Source: Symsagittifera roscoffensis
Lineage: Eukaryota; Xenacoelomorpha; Acoela; Convolutidae
Assembly: GCF_963678635.1 (NCBI RefSeq)
Contig: NC_087069.1
Location: 37,383,329 to 37,447,328 of the forward strand
DNA: 64,000 nucleotides
Direction: 5' to 3'
The translations under genes and the position numbers were made by a program. The notes below the pieces were generated by a model, which did no database searches, was not told the DNA's origin, and worked only from the letters and a program-made list of their open reading frames with translations. Positions 1 through 10,570 of the stretch are shown here, piece by piece. Numbering within the stretch: the first letter of the stretch is position 1; each line of letters begins with the position of its first letter.

Positions 1-1162
1 TTGTTTTTTGAAAATCAGTTGTTTTAGTCAAATTTATTATTAAAAAATTTTCCTAATAAAATAAGTAGCGGATTTAGTGGATGAGGGGAGTTAACTTTTC
101 CTCAGGGATTCAGTCCCCGGGCGACCCAAAGCCCCCCCCCCCTTTTGGTACGATTTTGAACATCCGCTTTTGGCTGACTAACCCTTCAGTTTTTGGAAAA
201 AGTGCCTGATAAACGCTTTTTTTTCAAAAAAAGGCATGCAGTGCAAAAAGCCACGTCAAAACAGGTTTTTATAGTCAAATTGATTGATTTTGAAAAAGGC
301 GACAAAAATTTCAAAAATAAAAAAAAATGTGGAAATCCGCCCTGTCCTCGGAAAAATTCTAAATCCACCACTGCCTGTAATCGTCTGCTACTTTCTCTTT
401 TTGGGCATTTTTCGGACAATTGTCAGTTCAAAGAGCCTCTGAACAGCCGAAGCATTTACAAAGGAGAACACCTCTTTGTCAAGAATCGAATGTAGAAAAA
501 ATAAAAACTTCTAGAGAAAGTCTGCATAGAAATTTAAAAACTCTTTGAATGCTAGTTTTTAATTAATAGTTTGATTGGGTTTTTCTAACATAGAAATTTG
601 TGTAATTTATGGAAATATAAAACAAAAAGTGTAAGAAAATGGAGGATATGTACAAAAAAAATTTCCTATTGTTCAAATTATCAAATCCTCGGCAACGTTG
701 ACAAATAGTTTTTTGTCACTACACAAGCTAAAAGTGTAAAGGCAGCCAGTTTTTAAAAAAACTAAATTAGTCCCTAATAAAAAGAGAAAAGCTACTATAG
801 AAAACGGAACAAAAAGACAACTTACGAATACTCAATTTAGAACCGAATACTCAATCCAACAGCAAAAAGCAGCACCGAACGTATAAAAGTAAACAATCAG
901 TGACTAGAGCAGAAACCCATGTGGGTTTTATGACTCATAATAAATAAAAACTATTTGACCTTAGACGGAAAAATTCTTTGAAAACTGCATTTTTTTCCAG
1001 TTTCCCACGCTTCTCGAAAATTTCAAAATAAAGCTGTTCAAAAATTGTTGCCACGACATTTTGCATAAAAGAAATCTTGTGAAAATTTGATCACCTTTTC
1101 ACGCTGACACGTTTTATTGCAGTTTTTAACTTAAAAAGTCAGTTTATTTGAGTTTCCATATA
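1..1162. other. AT-rich non-coding DNA
   Basis: No supported gene. The two overlapping ORFs of 77 and 100 codons near 190-490 lie in homopolymer-rich sequence on opposite strands, and neither shows a recognisable domain. A C-run is present near 130-142. Confidence 0.6.
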
Positions 1163-1403
1163 TTAAATTTCCAAAATAATCAAAGGGGGACTAGAAAAAA
1201 GCCAAAACCTGTCTATTTAAAATTTAAATTTCTAAAATAATCAAAGGGGGACTGAAAAAGAGCCAAAACCTGTCTATTTAAAATTTAAATTTCTAAAATA
1301 ATCAAAGAGGGACTGAAAAAAGCCAAAACCTGTCTATTTAAAATTTAAATTTCTAAAATAATCGAAGGGGGACTGAAAAAGAGCCAAAACCTGTCTGTTT
1401 AAA
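1163..1403. repeat. 61-bp tandem repeat, four copies
   Basis: Four head-to-tail units of 60-61 bp, each containing the core caaagggggact followed by an agccaaaacctgtct block and an AT-rich spacer. The core recurs at 1181, 1242, 1303 and 1363. Units differ by only a few substitutions, so this is a young minisatellite. Confidence 0.95.
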
Positions 1404-3880
1404 ACTTGCCAAGATATTCTGTTCGTCACTGAAACTTAGTTTGTGGGAGAACTGCAGAAACAAACTCTTTTTGACCAAACTTGATTTCAACCAAGGCCCG
1501 AACCCAACAAAGGCTGTTCTTCCAGACATAAATGTCGTATAGTTTACCTAGCCACTTTTTTTTATTCTCTGTACACAATTTTCTTAGTTTAGAAATAAAC
1601 AATTTCTTGAAAAAAATAACCAGAAATCAGTTCACTGCTCAACCGCAACGAGATAAACATGCTTCGAGTATACACAAAAGCCGTATCAATACTAGTCAAA
1701 TTAACGCTTATTATAACAAGTGTTGTTTTGCATTAGATTGTAATATCAGGTCATGTGTCCTAAAGTTAGCGCAACCGCCTTGGAAATGGCAGGTTGCTAG
1801 TTTCAGCCCCAGCGATTTTTAAAAGCTAAAAATAGCCTAGATTTAGCTAATTTTTGATCAGAAATAAGATCAGAAAAAAAACAGAAAGAAAATCCTTGCT
1901 TTATTTAAATATAACACAAAGAATTCCTGACCAGAAAAATAGATTAGATCTAAATTAGATAGATTAGATTATTCCAGGTCAGAAATAGAGGAGTTTCTAG
2001 GTACGGGTGGTAAAAATACGTTCTCATCATTTGAACAAACACGATGGTACACGATGGAATAATTTGACAAAACCATTTTTGATTTTTAGTCAAGACGAAA
2101 CACCGTCTTTTAAGCCGAAATAAGAAAAAAAATCTTTGAAAATTTGTTGTCACAATTTTAGCAAAGTGTATGAAACTTGAATTAGTAATATTTCATACTA
2201 GTTTATGGACTTAGTTTATGTTAATCCATGACTAGCTTTTTTGCTTATGTATGTTAACCCGTGACTATGATAGAGTGATCTCTTGATAATAATCAGGTCC
2301 AATGAAAATATGTCACCTAGAGCTCTCAAGTTTTTAAAATATTACGAATTCACTAATCAGAAAGCTGTCGAAGTATATTTTCTGAAAAACGTTTTAATTC
2401 GTTATTTTGTAAAACATTTTACTAGCCTTTTTAGTGTGGAAAAATTAAGAAAAAACGCTAAAATTGAGTTTTGAAGACAAGAATTTAGCCCAATTGTGGT
2501 TGTTAAATAGTGAAATAATTTGATCTGGCAATCCGTACTCAGTGGATTTTCTATACAAGATTTGAAAAATCTGTATTTCTTCCATAAAACGGTTTTTAGG
2601 TCTGAAATTCGTTATTTCATATCTTGCATTAAAATTAACAGATTTCATTCAGGTTTGAAATTTACTTTTTTTTTGTTGAAAATCGAGAAATTGAAAGTTT
2701 AGGGTGGGCTTCAAAGTTTTTAAAGTTTTGTTACGTGTTTTGTAGAGCATGAAATTTAGTGAGAAGTTTAAAATTGCCTGAAAACAATTAGATTTCAACC
2801 GAAAAAACGTAGATTGGTCTAAATTTTATCAGCCGCGGGGACCTCAGGGCATCGAACCAGTCTAAGCCGAAGTTGAACTCCCCCTCGGGGGAATTCCCAC
2901 CTTATTTTCCAATCTCTTGGTTCTGATTATTGTCAGGTTCAGTTTTCATTTGAGGAGTGTCATAGATTTTGTTGAGGATAAATGATTTGTTCACATTGAA
3001 ATGTCTTTTCGGAAATTTTTTCAAATCGGTGTGCAAAACGTGATTGTATTTCTCAGCTAGCTATTCGAGCAAATAATGTTTCAAAATTAGCTCATAGATT
3101 GAACCAGTTCATAAAAAAATCAGTTTTCTGCATTTCCGAACAAAAGCATTTCAGTTTTTCGAAGCAAGGTGGTCAAATGATGAACCTCTTTCAAATTATT
3201 TCATAAAGCGAATCAATTTGCCAAAAAGTTTAATTTTTCTAAGCAAGCTACTCAGGATGAAATTTTCACATTTTTCAATTTCTTTGAATCCATCGGTTGT
3301 CTCTGCAAAATTTTGGACAAAAACTAGACAAAAATGTTTAAACATGAAGTTGAGCCCTGTTAAATGAGTTCTTCTTGTTGAATGAGTTGAGCTTTTCCAA
3401 AAAAGCTCTTGAGTATTCCAGACTTAAGAAAACTTGAAAGTTCTTCCTAAATAAAATCTTCCTAAATGCATCTTAAACCTTATCCTGGAAGGTATTTCTT
3501 AAAATCTGTTTCTCATGAGTACGAAAAACATGTAATTCATTCAATATATAGATGCTCAAGGACAACTCTTACTCTTAGTCTCTGCGCTTGATCGAACAAA
3601 TGGCATCTTTCTCTGTTTCTTTTTCTTGCGTTGAGCGGGTGTTGTGTGGTCTGCAATAGTATGCGTGGGAGTTAATTTGTTTGTAACGTAGCTGCAGGTG
3701 CACAAACTGTAGCTGGATCTATCCATGGCACTAGAGAGGTACAGGGGTAGCCAGACTGAACTGGTCCATAAAAAGAGAACAGGTCGTCCTATACGTCTCA
3801 AGGCAGAACTTGAGGAGAACAGAGGGATGTATCAATAAGCCTTCAAACTTATAGCTTACATAAGTTAAATTATGCAAGCG

Positions 3881-3921
3881 ACCCTTAAAGTCTGGACATG
3901 AGTCTGGGACCTCGACCCGGG
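3881..3921 (+). repeat. 41-bp segment shared with 17925-17964
   Basis: The segment acccttaaagtctggacat and its continuation to cccggg recurs in the same orientation at 17925-17964 with a few mismatches. The two copies bracket the decayed BEL/Pao element and its duplication. They could be remnants of its LTRs or a dispersed motif; I could not align longer flanks. Confidence 0.5.
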
Positions 3922-4527
3922 TTATAACTCCTCGAGCGAACTTGAGGAGACACTCCAGAATGACGCATGTAGTCGTGGTAGCTGCAGCAGCATTACTCTC
4001 TCTATATATCTCTCTTGTTGCATACAAACATGAGGGGGGGGGGGGCAAGATGTCTTTGTGTTAGTGGGGGGAGCGTGACGATCAGTTGATGTCAGTTGAT
4101 CAGAGAAAGGCGGGGAGGCTGGAGCAAATTGTGGGGGAGATCGAGTTTGACTGAGGCCACACATAGTGCAAGACATACACACCCTGTGCTTTTTATTCCA
4201 CTCTTGTTCTCATTAAGCGAACACATGAGAATATCCAATCTCCCCCACCCTTTTTGATAGTAAAACGTTTAAACCTGTCGTAATATTGAAATTTGGCCGA
4301 AGAAGTATCTAACAAAACCACATTGAATTTGTTTTGAGAAGCTGGAAACAAAAATAAGGTTAATCAGAATATTATCGTCAGTAATCTGTAGGTCGCTGAA
4401 TTCCTGACAAAATGTCACAGGCATCAGAATTGGTATGAGTCGCACAAACACATTTAACTAGCCAAGAACCTAATACATAGTGCGGGTTAGACTATTTAAA
4501 CTTCGTTATTTTTCGCATTTTCTTTTA

Positions 4528-4545
4528 CACTTGCGAGAGCAAGTG
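4528..4545. repeat. Perfect 7-bp stem, 4-nt loop hairpin (copy 1)
   Basis: cacttgc-gaga-gcaagtg is a perfect inverted repeat followed by tcttgtt. Near-identical hairpins with one stem mismatch occur at 11884-11901 and 16884-16901, again followed by ttcttgt. Recurrence with similar 3' sequence suggests the end of a dispersed non-autonomous element. Confidence 0.7.
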
Positions 4546-5109
4546 TCTTGTTAAGAGTCGATGAATGTAATTCAGAGTCTTATATAGGTTGCGATGTTTT
4601 TTCCAGGAAAAGTCTCAAAACTTGTTCAGGCTCAAATCTAAATATGCAACGTTTGACTCATGGTTTACTTTTAGTTTTACTTCGTTTCCTATGTTAAAAG
4701 GAAGACAAACTTCATATCAAACTGCAGAACTGTAAATGTTATGCACTCTCATATCCTGTAAGACTCTGCCTAAAAAATCTGCTTCAACATCTATAAGTTA
4801 TCGGCATTTTTAAACAAATTGACATTAAATAAATGGTATCTGAAAAAATAAGGTAAGCATATTGAATTCAAATCGTTCTCAACAATCTCAAAAATCTGCA
4901 AACATTTTTGATGGAAAACTGACCTTAATCTGACAAACCAGTAATCTCAAAGCTTTTTGTCTGTCTTATAAAATCTAATTGTAGCTTCTTAATCTCCGAG
5001 CCATATGACGCCATTACTTTAAGCGCGAACATCCTCCGTCCCCAAAAGAGCGAAACTAGGTGCGAGTTTTACGGCCGGTCGAGTAAGTTCCCCGGAGTGG
5101 GTCGTGACT

Positions 5110-5335
5110 ACGGCGGATCTGGCTATATTGTCCTTTCCGTGTTTAGGGTTTTAATACGAGCCAATAGGTGTTGGCCCCTTGGGCGCCGTTCTTCAACAAT
5201 CCAAACTGAACCCCTTGTTTTTAAAATAGCGTCACTATCGGAGTGCCACTTACTGCGTTTATTCAGTTTAATCTCGAAGCGAACGACTAAAAATTGCGTT
5301 GGCATAGCTTTGCTTTCAATGGTCGAAGTGCTCCT

Positions 5336-5340
<5 letters not shown>
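5110..5340 (-). pseudogene. BEL/Pao integrase C-terminal (DUF5641-like) tail
   Basis: The minus-strand frame contains GSVWIVEERRPRGQHLLARI near 5.2 kb. It fits the small beta-barrel tail (DUF5641) that follows the integrase core in BEL/Pao pol, where a G-x-V-hydrophobic stretch leads to RG and LARI. The N-terminal end of this reading frame runs into a GA microsatellite at 5341-5378, which interrupts the link to the integrase core. It is a fragment of pol, not an independent gene. Confidence 0.7.
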
Positions 5341-5372
<32 letters not shown>

Positions 5373-5378
5373 GAGAGA
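5341..5378. repeat. (GA)n microsatellite
   Basis: Perfect GA dinucleotide array with one GATA interruption. It lies between the integrase core and the DUF5641-like segment of the BEL/Pao pol remnant, so the expansion probably arose after the element died. Confidence 0.97.
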
Positions 5379-5539
5379 AGGGAAGCTAGAACCATTTCGG
5401 CCTAACAAAAGTGATAATCGTTAACACCTCAATGACATCGGAACTTGCACAATTGATGTGATAGCGCCAGCGTTCAGTGTTTGTTCTACGAAACAGAAAG
5501 TTGTTTCAAGATGTTCGGTAGTGAGTTTTCCATTTCCTA

Positions 5540-5830
5540 CTATTGCGTAGAAAACTCTTCACAACACCGAACGAGACGTTCCCATGAACCACCGTGATGC
5601 GTGGCTACCGGGGGGTTGAATATCCAATTAACACCCTTTTTCGCCAGGAGCGCGAGTGCTTGTGCGTTCCACGACTGAATAAATTTCAAAAGTTCTTTCT
5701 CGGCTCCCGCGATGTCGGTGCCGTTATCGGACCAAATGCTTCATTGAGTGCCGCGACGGGTAGCGAATTCTTCGGTTACCATTACACATGAACTCGTGTC
5801 CATGGATGAGACATTTTCAAGATAAAAAGC
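5540..5830 (-). pseudogene. BEL/Pao integrase catalytic core fragment
   Basis: Translating the minus strand gives WSDNGTD (5710-5735), the second catalytic Asp of the DDE triad. About 40 codons later comes NPPVATHHGGSWERL, with the catalytic Glu codon at 5579-5581. This spacing and the HxGGxWERL signature are characteristic of BEL/Pao integrases. A stop lies four codons before WSDNGTD and another follows about 15 codons after WERL. The first Asp region was not recovered with confidence. The ORF on the + strand at 5594-5791 is its antisense shadow. Confidence 0.85.
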
Positions 5831-6323
5831 CTTTAGCCCTCATTGTCATACATGTAAAAAAAGAAGCACCATCGCTTCTCAGAACTCTTCCTGATTGAAA
5901 AACGGTCCTTTAATTGCGAAAACTGATGTAGCGGTCCTTTAATTAGTCAATCCCGCAATTTGCGTAGGGAGGTTGGCGGTAAAAAAAAGCCTTTTCAATT
6001 GTTAGCTCTGCAATCATAGGTTTAACAGTTTTGGCTTTGTGCTCCCTACATCTAATTCAGTGGATTTAAACGGTTTCAACAACGAGCAAAGAATCGAAAT
6101 ATCAAATTCTAAGGGAATTGCAGCTCGCATAGTCTAAAAATTGGTTCTGACCGCGTTTCCTTAGGCGCGACTCTTGATTTCACAATCACAAAGGAAACTT
6201 GTGTTTCGGGTAAAGTTTTCTCGCGGGCGCGAAGAAAAGCTACAGCACAAAAAAGTTTTCCAAAGTGTAAATTCACAGATTTAATTGGTGCGGAGAAGTA
6301 GGTGCTCTCTACACTCAGTTTTC

Positions 6324-6660
6324 TTATAGATGCAAAACTAGAGTGCCGGGCAAGAAACGTTGTCTTGATATCAATGGATGCTCCAGAATGCTCCAGAATT
6401 TCTTCAACAATAATCGCGCTCTTGCGATATACGGCGCTACGAAAACTATGGAGTCAAAAATGAAAGATATGAATTTTAACACCATTCGCCGTGTTATCGA
6501 CTTTTTAATTTCCCGGTTGACACCACGGCCTACGACCAAAGTGTCGTCAATATGGTCACATTTCAGACCAAAAACATGTAAGGACGTATCTCCATATTTT
6601 ACTATTTTTTGACTTCCTTGTTGCGGAGCGCTTTCGAGACGTTTTAACCTCATTTTAGAT
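6324..6660 (-). pseudogene. BEL/Pao pol, RT-RNase H connection segment
   Basis: An open stretch of about 109 codons reads DDTLVVGRGVNREIK, then ITRRMVLKFISFIFDS and APYIARARLLLK. BEL/Pao pol proteins have this series just after the RT catalytic loop: a TLVV..RGV turn, a xVLxxxxxxFDPxxxxAP helix and an RARLLLK stretch. The FDP proline is replaced by FDS here. No RNase H active-site residues were recognised downstream. Frame breaks separate it from the RT fragment above 6760. Confidence 0.85.
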
Positions 6661-6744
6661 TTTGTTACAATTTTTATGAACTATTTAACCTAAAGTCATT
6701 TAGAGCCAACAAAGTAATTAATTCACGACTCGGTTCAAACGCAA

Positions 6745-7103
6745 TTTTTGGATCCTCAAAGGAGCCTAGGTAGTCGTCAAAATTTCTCAAGGAATGAGGA
6801 TGCTGCGTCAGGTAACGTCGCCTTGTTATCCATTGCAGTCCGTTGCAATGCATAGTTTACAGACGTCGAATTTTTTGCGCAAAGTTGTGTCTGGTGTAAC
6901 GCTGTGGGGTCCTCCCGCCAGAGAAAAGGAAAAAAAGGTTGTCCCTCTGGAAGGACTCCGACTTGTAAGAACATCCCTTTAATATCAGCTGATACAGCAA
7001 AGTGATGCTGACGAAAACGGAAGAGAACGAATGTGTTGAATGACAAACAGTGGAGTTTAAACGCTCTGTTAAGGACACGCCTCAGTTTTTTTGTGTGCAC
7101 CAC
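6745..7103 (-). pseudogene. BEL/Pao reverse transcriptase fragment
   Basis: The minus strand reads LFRFRQHHFAVSADIKGMF, in which ADIKGMF is RT motif A with its catalytic Asp. It continues QPFFPFLWREDPT and NYALQRTA, all standard BEL/Pao RT landmarks. After the YALQRTA helix the frame stops at 6777. The catalytic DD loop continues in another frame as FDDYLGSFED at about 6745-6780. The residues that normally precede DD in this family (YV) are absent, consistent with a five-base loss that also shifted the frame. The segment from WRED to NYALQRTA is partly scrambled. It is non-functional. Confidence 0.88.
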
Positions 7104-7183
7104 GGGATGTCAAGGAAGATACCACTCGCGCATGCTGCAGTTTGAAAAACAAAGGGGAGGAACACGAATCGGGTATCCCTAAC

Positions 7184-7798
7184 TTAAATCCTCTTTGATA
7201 GATTCCTTATGTTAGGATCTTTTGCTAGACGTTTTTCCAAGGATTTTAGCGGATTCAAAGACGAATAGTGATTTTCTGGCAGCATCGTAGTTTCTTCTGC
7301 CCAGAGCATACCTACAGCGTATCTTGACTCATCATGGACGGTGGATGAATCGAGTATTTTAGCCGCCCTTTTGTCCGCGGCGGAACGGATCTCGACCTGT
7401 TTGTAGACCCCAATTGACTCAATTTCATATCTGTGCTTTGAATGACAAGATAGTTCAGTATTCCTGAATGACAAGATAGTTCTTTGATTCCTTATGTTAG
7501 GATCTTTTGCTAGACGTTTTTCCAAGGATTTTAGCGGATTCAAAGACGAATAGTGATTTTCTGGCAGCATCGTAGTTTCTTCTGCCCAGAGCATACCTAC
7601 AGCGTATCTTGACTCATCATGGACGGTGGATGAATCGAGTATTTTAGCCGCCCTTTTGTCCGCGGCGGAACGGATCTCGACCTGTTTGTAGACCCCAATT
7701 GACTCAATTTCATATCTGTGCTTTGAATGACAAGATAGTTCGGTATTGTAGAAACAAGTGGAAAGCAAACCGGTAGATATCGGCATTAGGCCGCTCAA
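7184..7798 (-). pseudogene. BEL/Pao pol N-terminal part with in-frame duplication
   Basis: An open frame of about 204 codons contains two almost identical 95-residue blocks, each ending RYAVGMLWAEETTMLPENH and then LKSLEKRLAKDPNI. The signature RYxVGxLW...LP.N...A..RLxxLExRL..DP marks the region between protease and RT in BEL/Pao pol. The duplication unit is 285 bp (7201-7485 and 7486-about 7755), a multiple of three, so the frame stays open. No ATG lies at the apparent start; the frame would have continued from gag-pol upstream. Confidence 0.85.
7201..7755. repeat. 285-bp direct tandem duplication
   Basis: gattccttatgttaggatct begins at 7201 and again at 7486. The two units are identical over nearly their full length. 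The second ends near the tagttcggtatt sequence at about 7745, where the first has tagttcagtatt. Confidence 0.95.
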
Positions 7799-8639
7799 GA
7801 ACCAGCCTATCGAAGACGGACAGCGACGTGTGAAGTGTTTGGTTTGGTCTCTCTCCTGGAATACTCATGGCGCCGGATAGAATGGAAGGAATCTTGGCCA
7901 GTTTTTAAGTCTACATCGGCGTGACTAGAAACAATTGTTTTGATTGGTGCAAGGTACGGGAACTTGTGCGGAGTTCGAAGATACCTTCATCTTAATTTGA
8001 TCTGTTCCAACAACGGTTGTTGTGTTGATACAATTTACCGTGAGATCAAAAGCTCTACCAGAAAAGTTTAGACATTTGATTAAGTCACGCTCAAATTGTT
8101 TGCGTCAGGCAGACGTTTTTCCAAAGTTAGCTGCAATTGGAATGACTAGATGCTGAGTTGCACAATTTTATACAATCTGAATTCTAGAATTTGTTGGAAA
8201 CTTTTTGACTATGGGCAGTAACCCTTTCGATGTTATGATTGATGATTACTGAAGGATTTTCTATCAGCGTTTGTATTCGCTTCATCCGGGCCCGCATTAG
8301 ATCTTGTTTGACTAGTGTTGGGGCGGCTTGCTGGCAGTCAGTTTTGTCGAGGCTTCAACTAGGAAAAACACGTTCATCAACATGGAGAAGTACACTATGG
8401 GGGCTAGTGCATCCTGGCTTGGTACGTTTCTTTGCTCGAGGACAATGCCAGAATGCGTGATTCCCTTGTAAGCAGGAGAAGCTCAAATTAATTTCTAGGT
8501 GTTTTCTCCTTAAACAAAGAGTACTTCCACAATGCATGCTTGCCCTTGAGAGGATACAAGATGGATATTCATACTTTTTCTCAACTGCAGTTGTCGAGGA
8601 AAAACTCTCGTCACAGCTTTAGTTTTAGATGACTCTTCA

Positions 8640-9299
8640 ATTTTGGGTTTTCCAGGCATATTTTTGTTTGCTTATGAGGCTCTGCTTTATCATTTAACCA
8701 AACCTCAAAGTCAAAGGAGTTCGAGCGTGACCAATGACGTTTCACGACAAGAACTGACCATTATTCTCTCATGTTTGGTGGTATTTTCGCAAGAGCTTGC
8801 ATTAACAAAGAGATGTTTTTTAATCTTCTTCATAGTCAAGAGACCTAATGAAAGCCACCAGATTGGCAATGGTCATCGAGAAGCTGGTGATGTTTTCAGA
8901 GTTAAGCACTCTGAGTTGCGGAAAACTAAAAAAAATTATCATGTTGGGCCGTAATCACGTTTTGTGGCTGGCCGAGTTTTTTTTCAATTTTTTTTTCATA
9001 GCATGCTTATACATTCCTCCATTGTATGCGAACTCTGCTGTGGCGGACTTAGCTTTCCAGTTTCTGGGGTTTTTAAATAAGTTAACATCACATTATTGAC
9101 CGAGGAGGCTGCGTCTACAGTACAGCAAAACTGGCCCAACCATTCATGCCATTGGAGCGGTTTGCCATCAATCTGGACCAGTTTTATTCGGGAAGAGGAT
9201 CCTGCTTTGAGTCTGACAAAGCTTGGACTAACTGTTTTAGGGTCACGACCTGCGGCTAAGGAGCTGGATGCAAGGAAGGCAATGTGTTCCCAGGATTAG
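8640..9299 (-). pseudogene. BEL/Pao gag, DUF1759-like capsid domain, copy 1
   Basis: The minus strand reads KLVQIDGKPLQWHEWLGQF, then NNVMLTYLKTPETGK at 9.20-9.05 kb. After a frame change it gives NLVAFIRSLDYEED, LAKIPPNMRE and FDFEVWLNDKAEPH down to about 8.67 kb. Domain DUF1759 of BEL/Pao gag has the same order: an F-DG-PL-W-EW start, a YLKT..TGK helix, then a KLP...W...F..WL end. At least two stops and two frame changes break it. The + strand ORFs at 8643-9299 are antisense shadows. Confidence 0.85.
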
Positions 9300-9334
9300 C
9301 TGCAAAATTTTGCTGCTGATATTCGTAACTGGTT

Positions 9335-10570
9335 TTAACTGATGAGTCGTGACTGATAAAACATAGTAAACGGTACCACGACCCTGATACGGGCGATAAT
9401 TGATGCTGAAGGGTTCGTTTCATCATCGCTTATTACACCTGTGTTACATTGGGTGACTTGGGGTATCCACTTGGCCATTAATGGCACATTCGGTTGACTA
9501 ATAACGGCAGACTGACCGCTGAACAGATTATTCACTGTCGCAGGGTTGCTATACACATAATGAGGTAGCAAATTTTGATTTCTGAAGATCAAATTTGCCG
9601 ATGTCTGTGACAAATTGGCTTGAGGGGTGTTTCTAGAGTATTGATTGCAGATGTTGGGTAAGTTAACAACAGCTCGTGCATCGTTAATAAAGTTGCTGAC
9701 GGGATTATGCTGTATCGAAGTCAATGGATGGGATACAGAGAAGTTGCAACAAACCGGAGTATTAGTAGCTACTGTTACAGCTGGATTAAAAATTGATGAT
9801 GTATTATTTTCGTAATCAGCTTTATTTGAAATAGGCAATGACTGTGTTTCGTGCTCAGGATTAGTGGAGACAGTGTGCTTGATTCCATTGCCATCGCTGA
9901 ACGAAACAGTTAGTTGATAGAGGCAACCATATTGCTCACAACCATGAATCTGATTCAGTGACGGACTTTTCTGCTATGGAATTTTTTTGTTTTGATTAGT
10001 AAAACTTTCCGTATTTATACATGTGACAAACTTTAAAGAAGATGGAACTACCTCGGGTCTTTTTTTACTCTCTAGTGCGCGAAGAACCCAATCGTTTACC
10101 CTTTCCGAATGACGATGAACTGACACAGACAGCTCGAGATGCTGATCTATTTTAGTCTCTTCGAGATATTCAGTTTCGACAATTTCGGCTCCAGCCACTG
10201 CATTACGATATTCTTCGCATAGTTGTTCCATTTCAAGTCGTTTTTTTTCCATTCGTGAACGATATTCTTGCTCCTGGCGGTTATTTTTTACTTTTACTAA
10301 TTGTTGCTTTCGTTCCGTTTCAATGTGATGCTGTTGCTCTTCGATGATGGCTTCCTGTTGTTTGAGTCCTAATGTTGCTTGATGTTGCTTTTCTATTTCT
10401 TCCCGCTTTATCTTCACTTGAAGCAGTTCTTTGTGGCGCTCACTGAGTTTTCCTTTTTAGACCCGGTTTTCGCCGATTTTGATGAAGCTTTCGGACCACT
10501 ACTTTCACTGACACAGACCTCAGAAGCCGGATTAGATTACATATGAGCGCGAGATTTACAGGTTACTTCA
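9335..10570 (-). pseudogene. BEL/Pao gag, N-terminal coiled coil and linker, copy 1
   Basis: From about 10.57 to 10.45 kb the frame encodes a Ser/Lys-rich leader. After a frame change, a strongly charged coiled coil (residues rich in E, K, R and Q; 10.43-10.15 kb) includes RSRMEKKRLEMEQLCEEYR. Asn/Thr/Pro-rich linker follows to 9335, interrupted by one TAG at about 9979. This charged coiled coil followed by a linker and DUF1759 is the usual N-terminal plan of BEL/Pao gag proteins. Neither of the two long open stretches starts with ATG; they are pieces of one frame. Confidence 0.8.

Larger units (their letters stand above)
1404..5090. other. Intergenic DNA without a recognisable gene
   Basis: No ORF here has a recognisable domain or a convincing exon structure. 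It contains a run of 12 G at 4034-4045, a short perfect hairpin at 4528-4545 and a 41-bp segment at 3881-3921 that recurs at 17925-17964. The ORFs between 3556 and 4182 overlap one another in different frames and are probably chance. Confidence 0.5.
5100..7800 (-). mobile_element. Decayed BEL/Pao retrotransposon, pol part
   Basis: The minus strand carries, in order from 7.8 to 5.1 kb, N-terminal pol sequence, reverse transcriptase, a connection segment, an integrase core and a C-terminal tail, all with BEL/Pao-type motifs and separated by stops and frameshifts. The matching gag lies directly upstream at 8.6-10.6 kb on the same strand. The element cannot encode a full polyprotein. Only a 41-bp repeat (3.9 and 17.9 kb) hints at LTRs. 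The family is identified from memory of family motifs, not from a search. Confidence 0.85.

Noticed and set aside
3556-4182. Overlapping minus-strand ORFs of 81-105 codons
   Set aside because: Different frames overlap with no domain or codon bias; low-complexity His/Pro/Ser content.
4528-4545. Helitron 3' end
   Set aside because: A hairpin is present, but the expected CTRR terminus is not, and no 5' TC end or Rep/helicase was seen.
5594-5791. + strand ORF of 65 codons
   Set aside because: Antisense of the BEL/Pao integrase core.
8239-9299. Four + strand ORFs (73-103 codons), repeated at 13238-14299
   Set aside because: Most lie antisense to the BEL/Pao gag remnant, have no domains, and are identical in the second copy only because of the tandem duplication.
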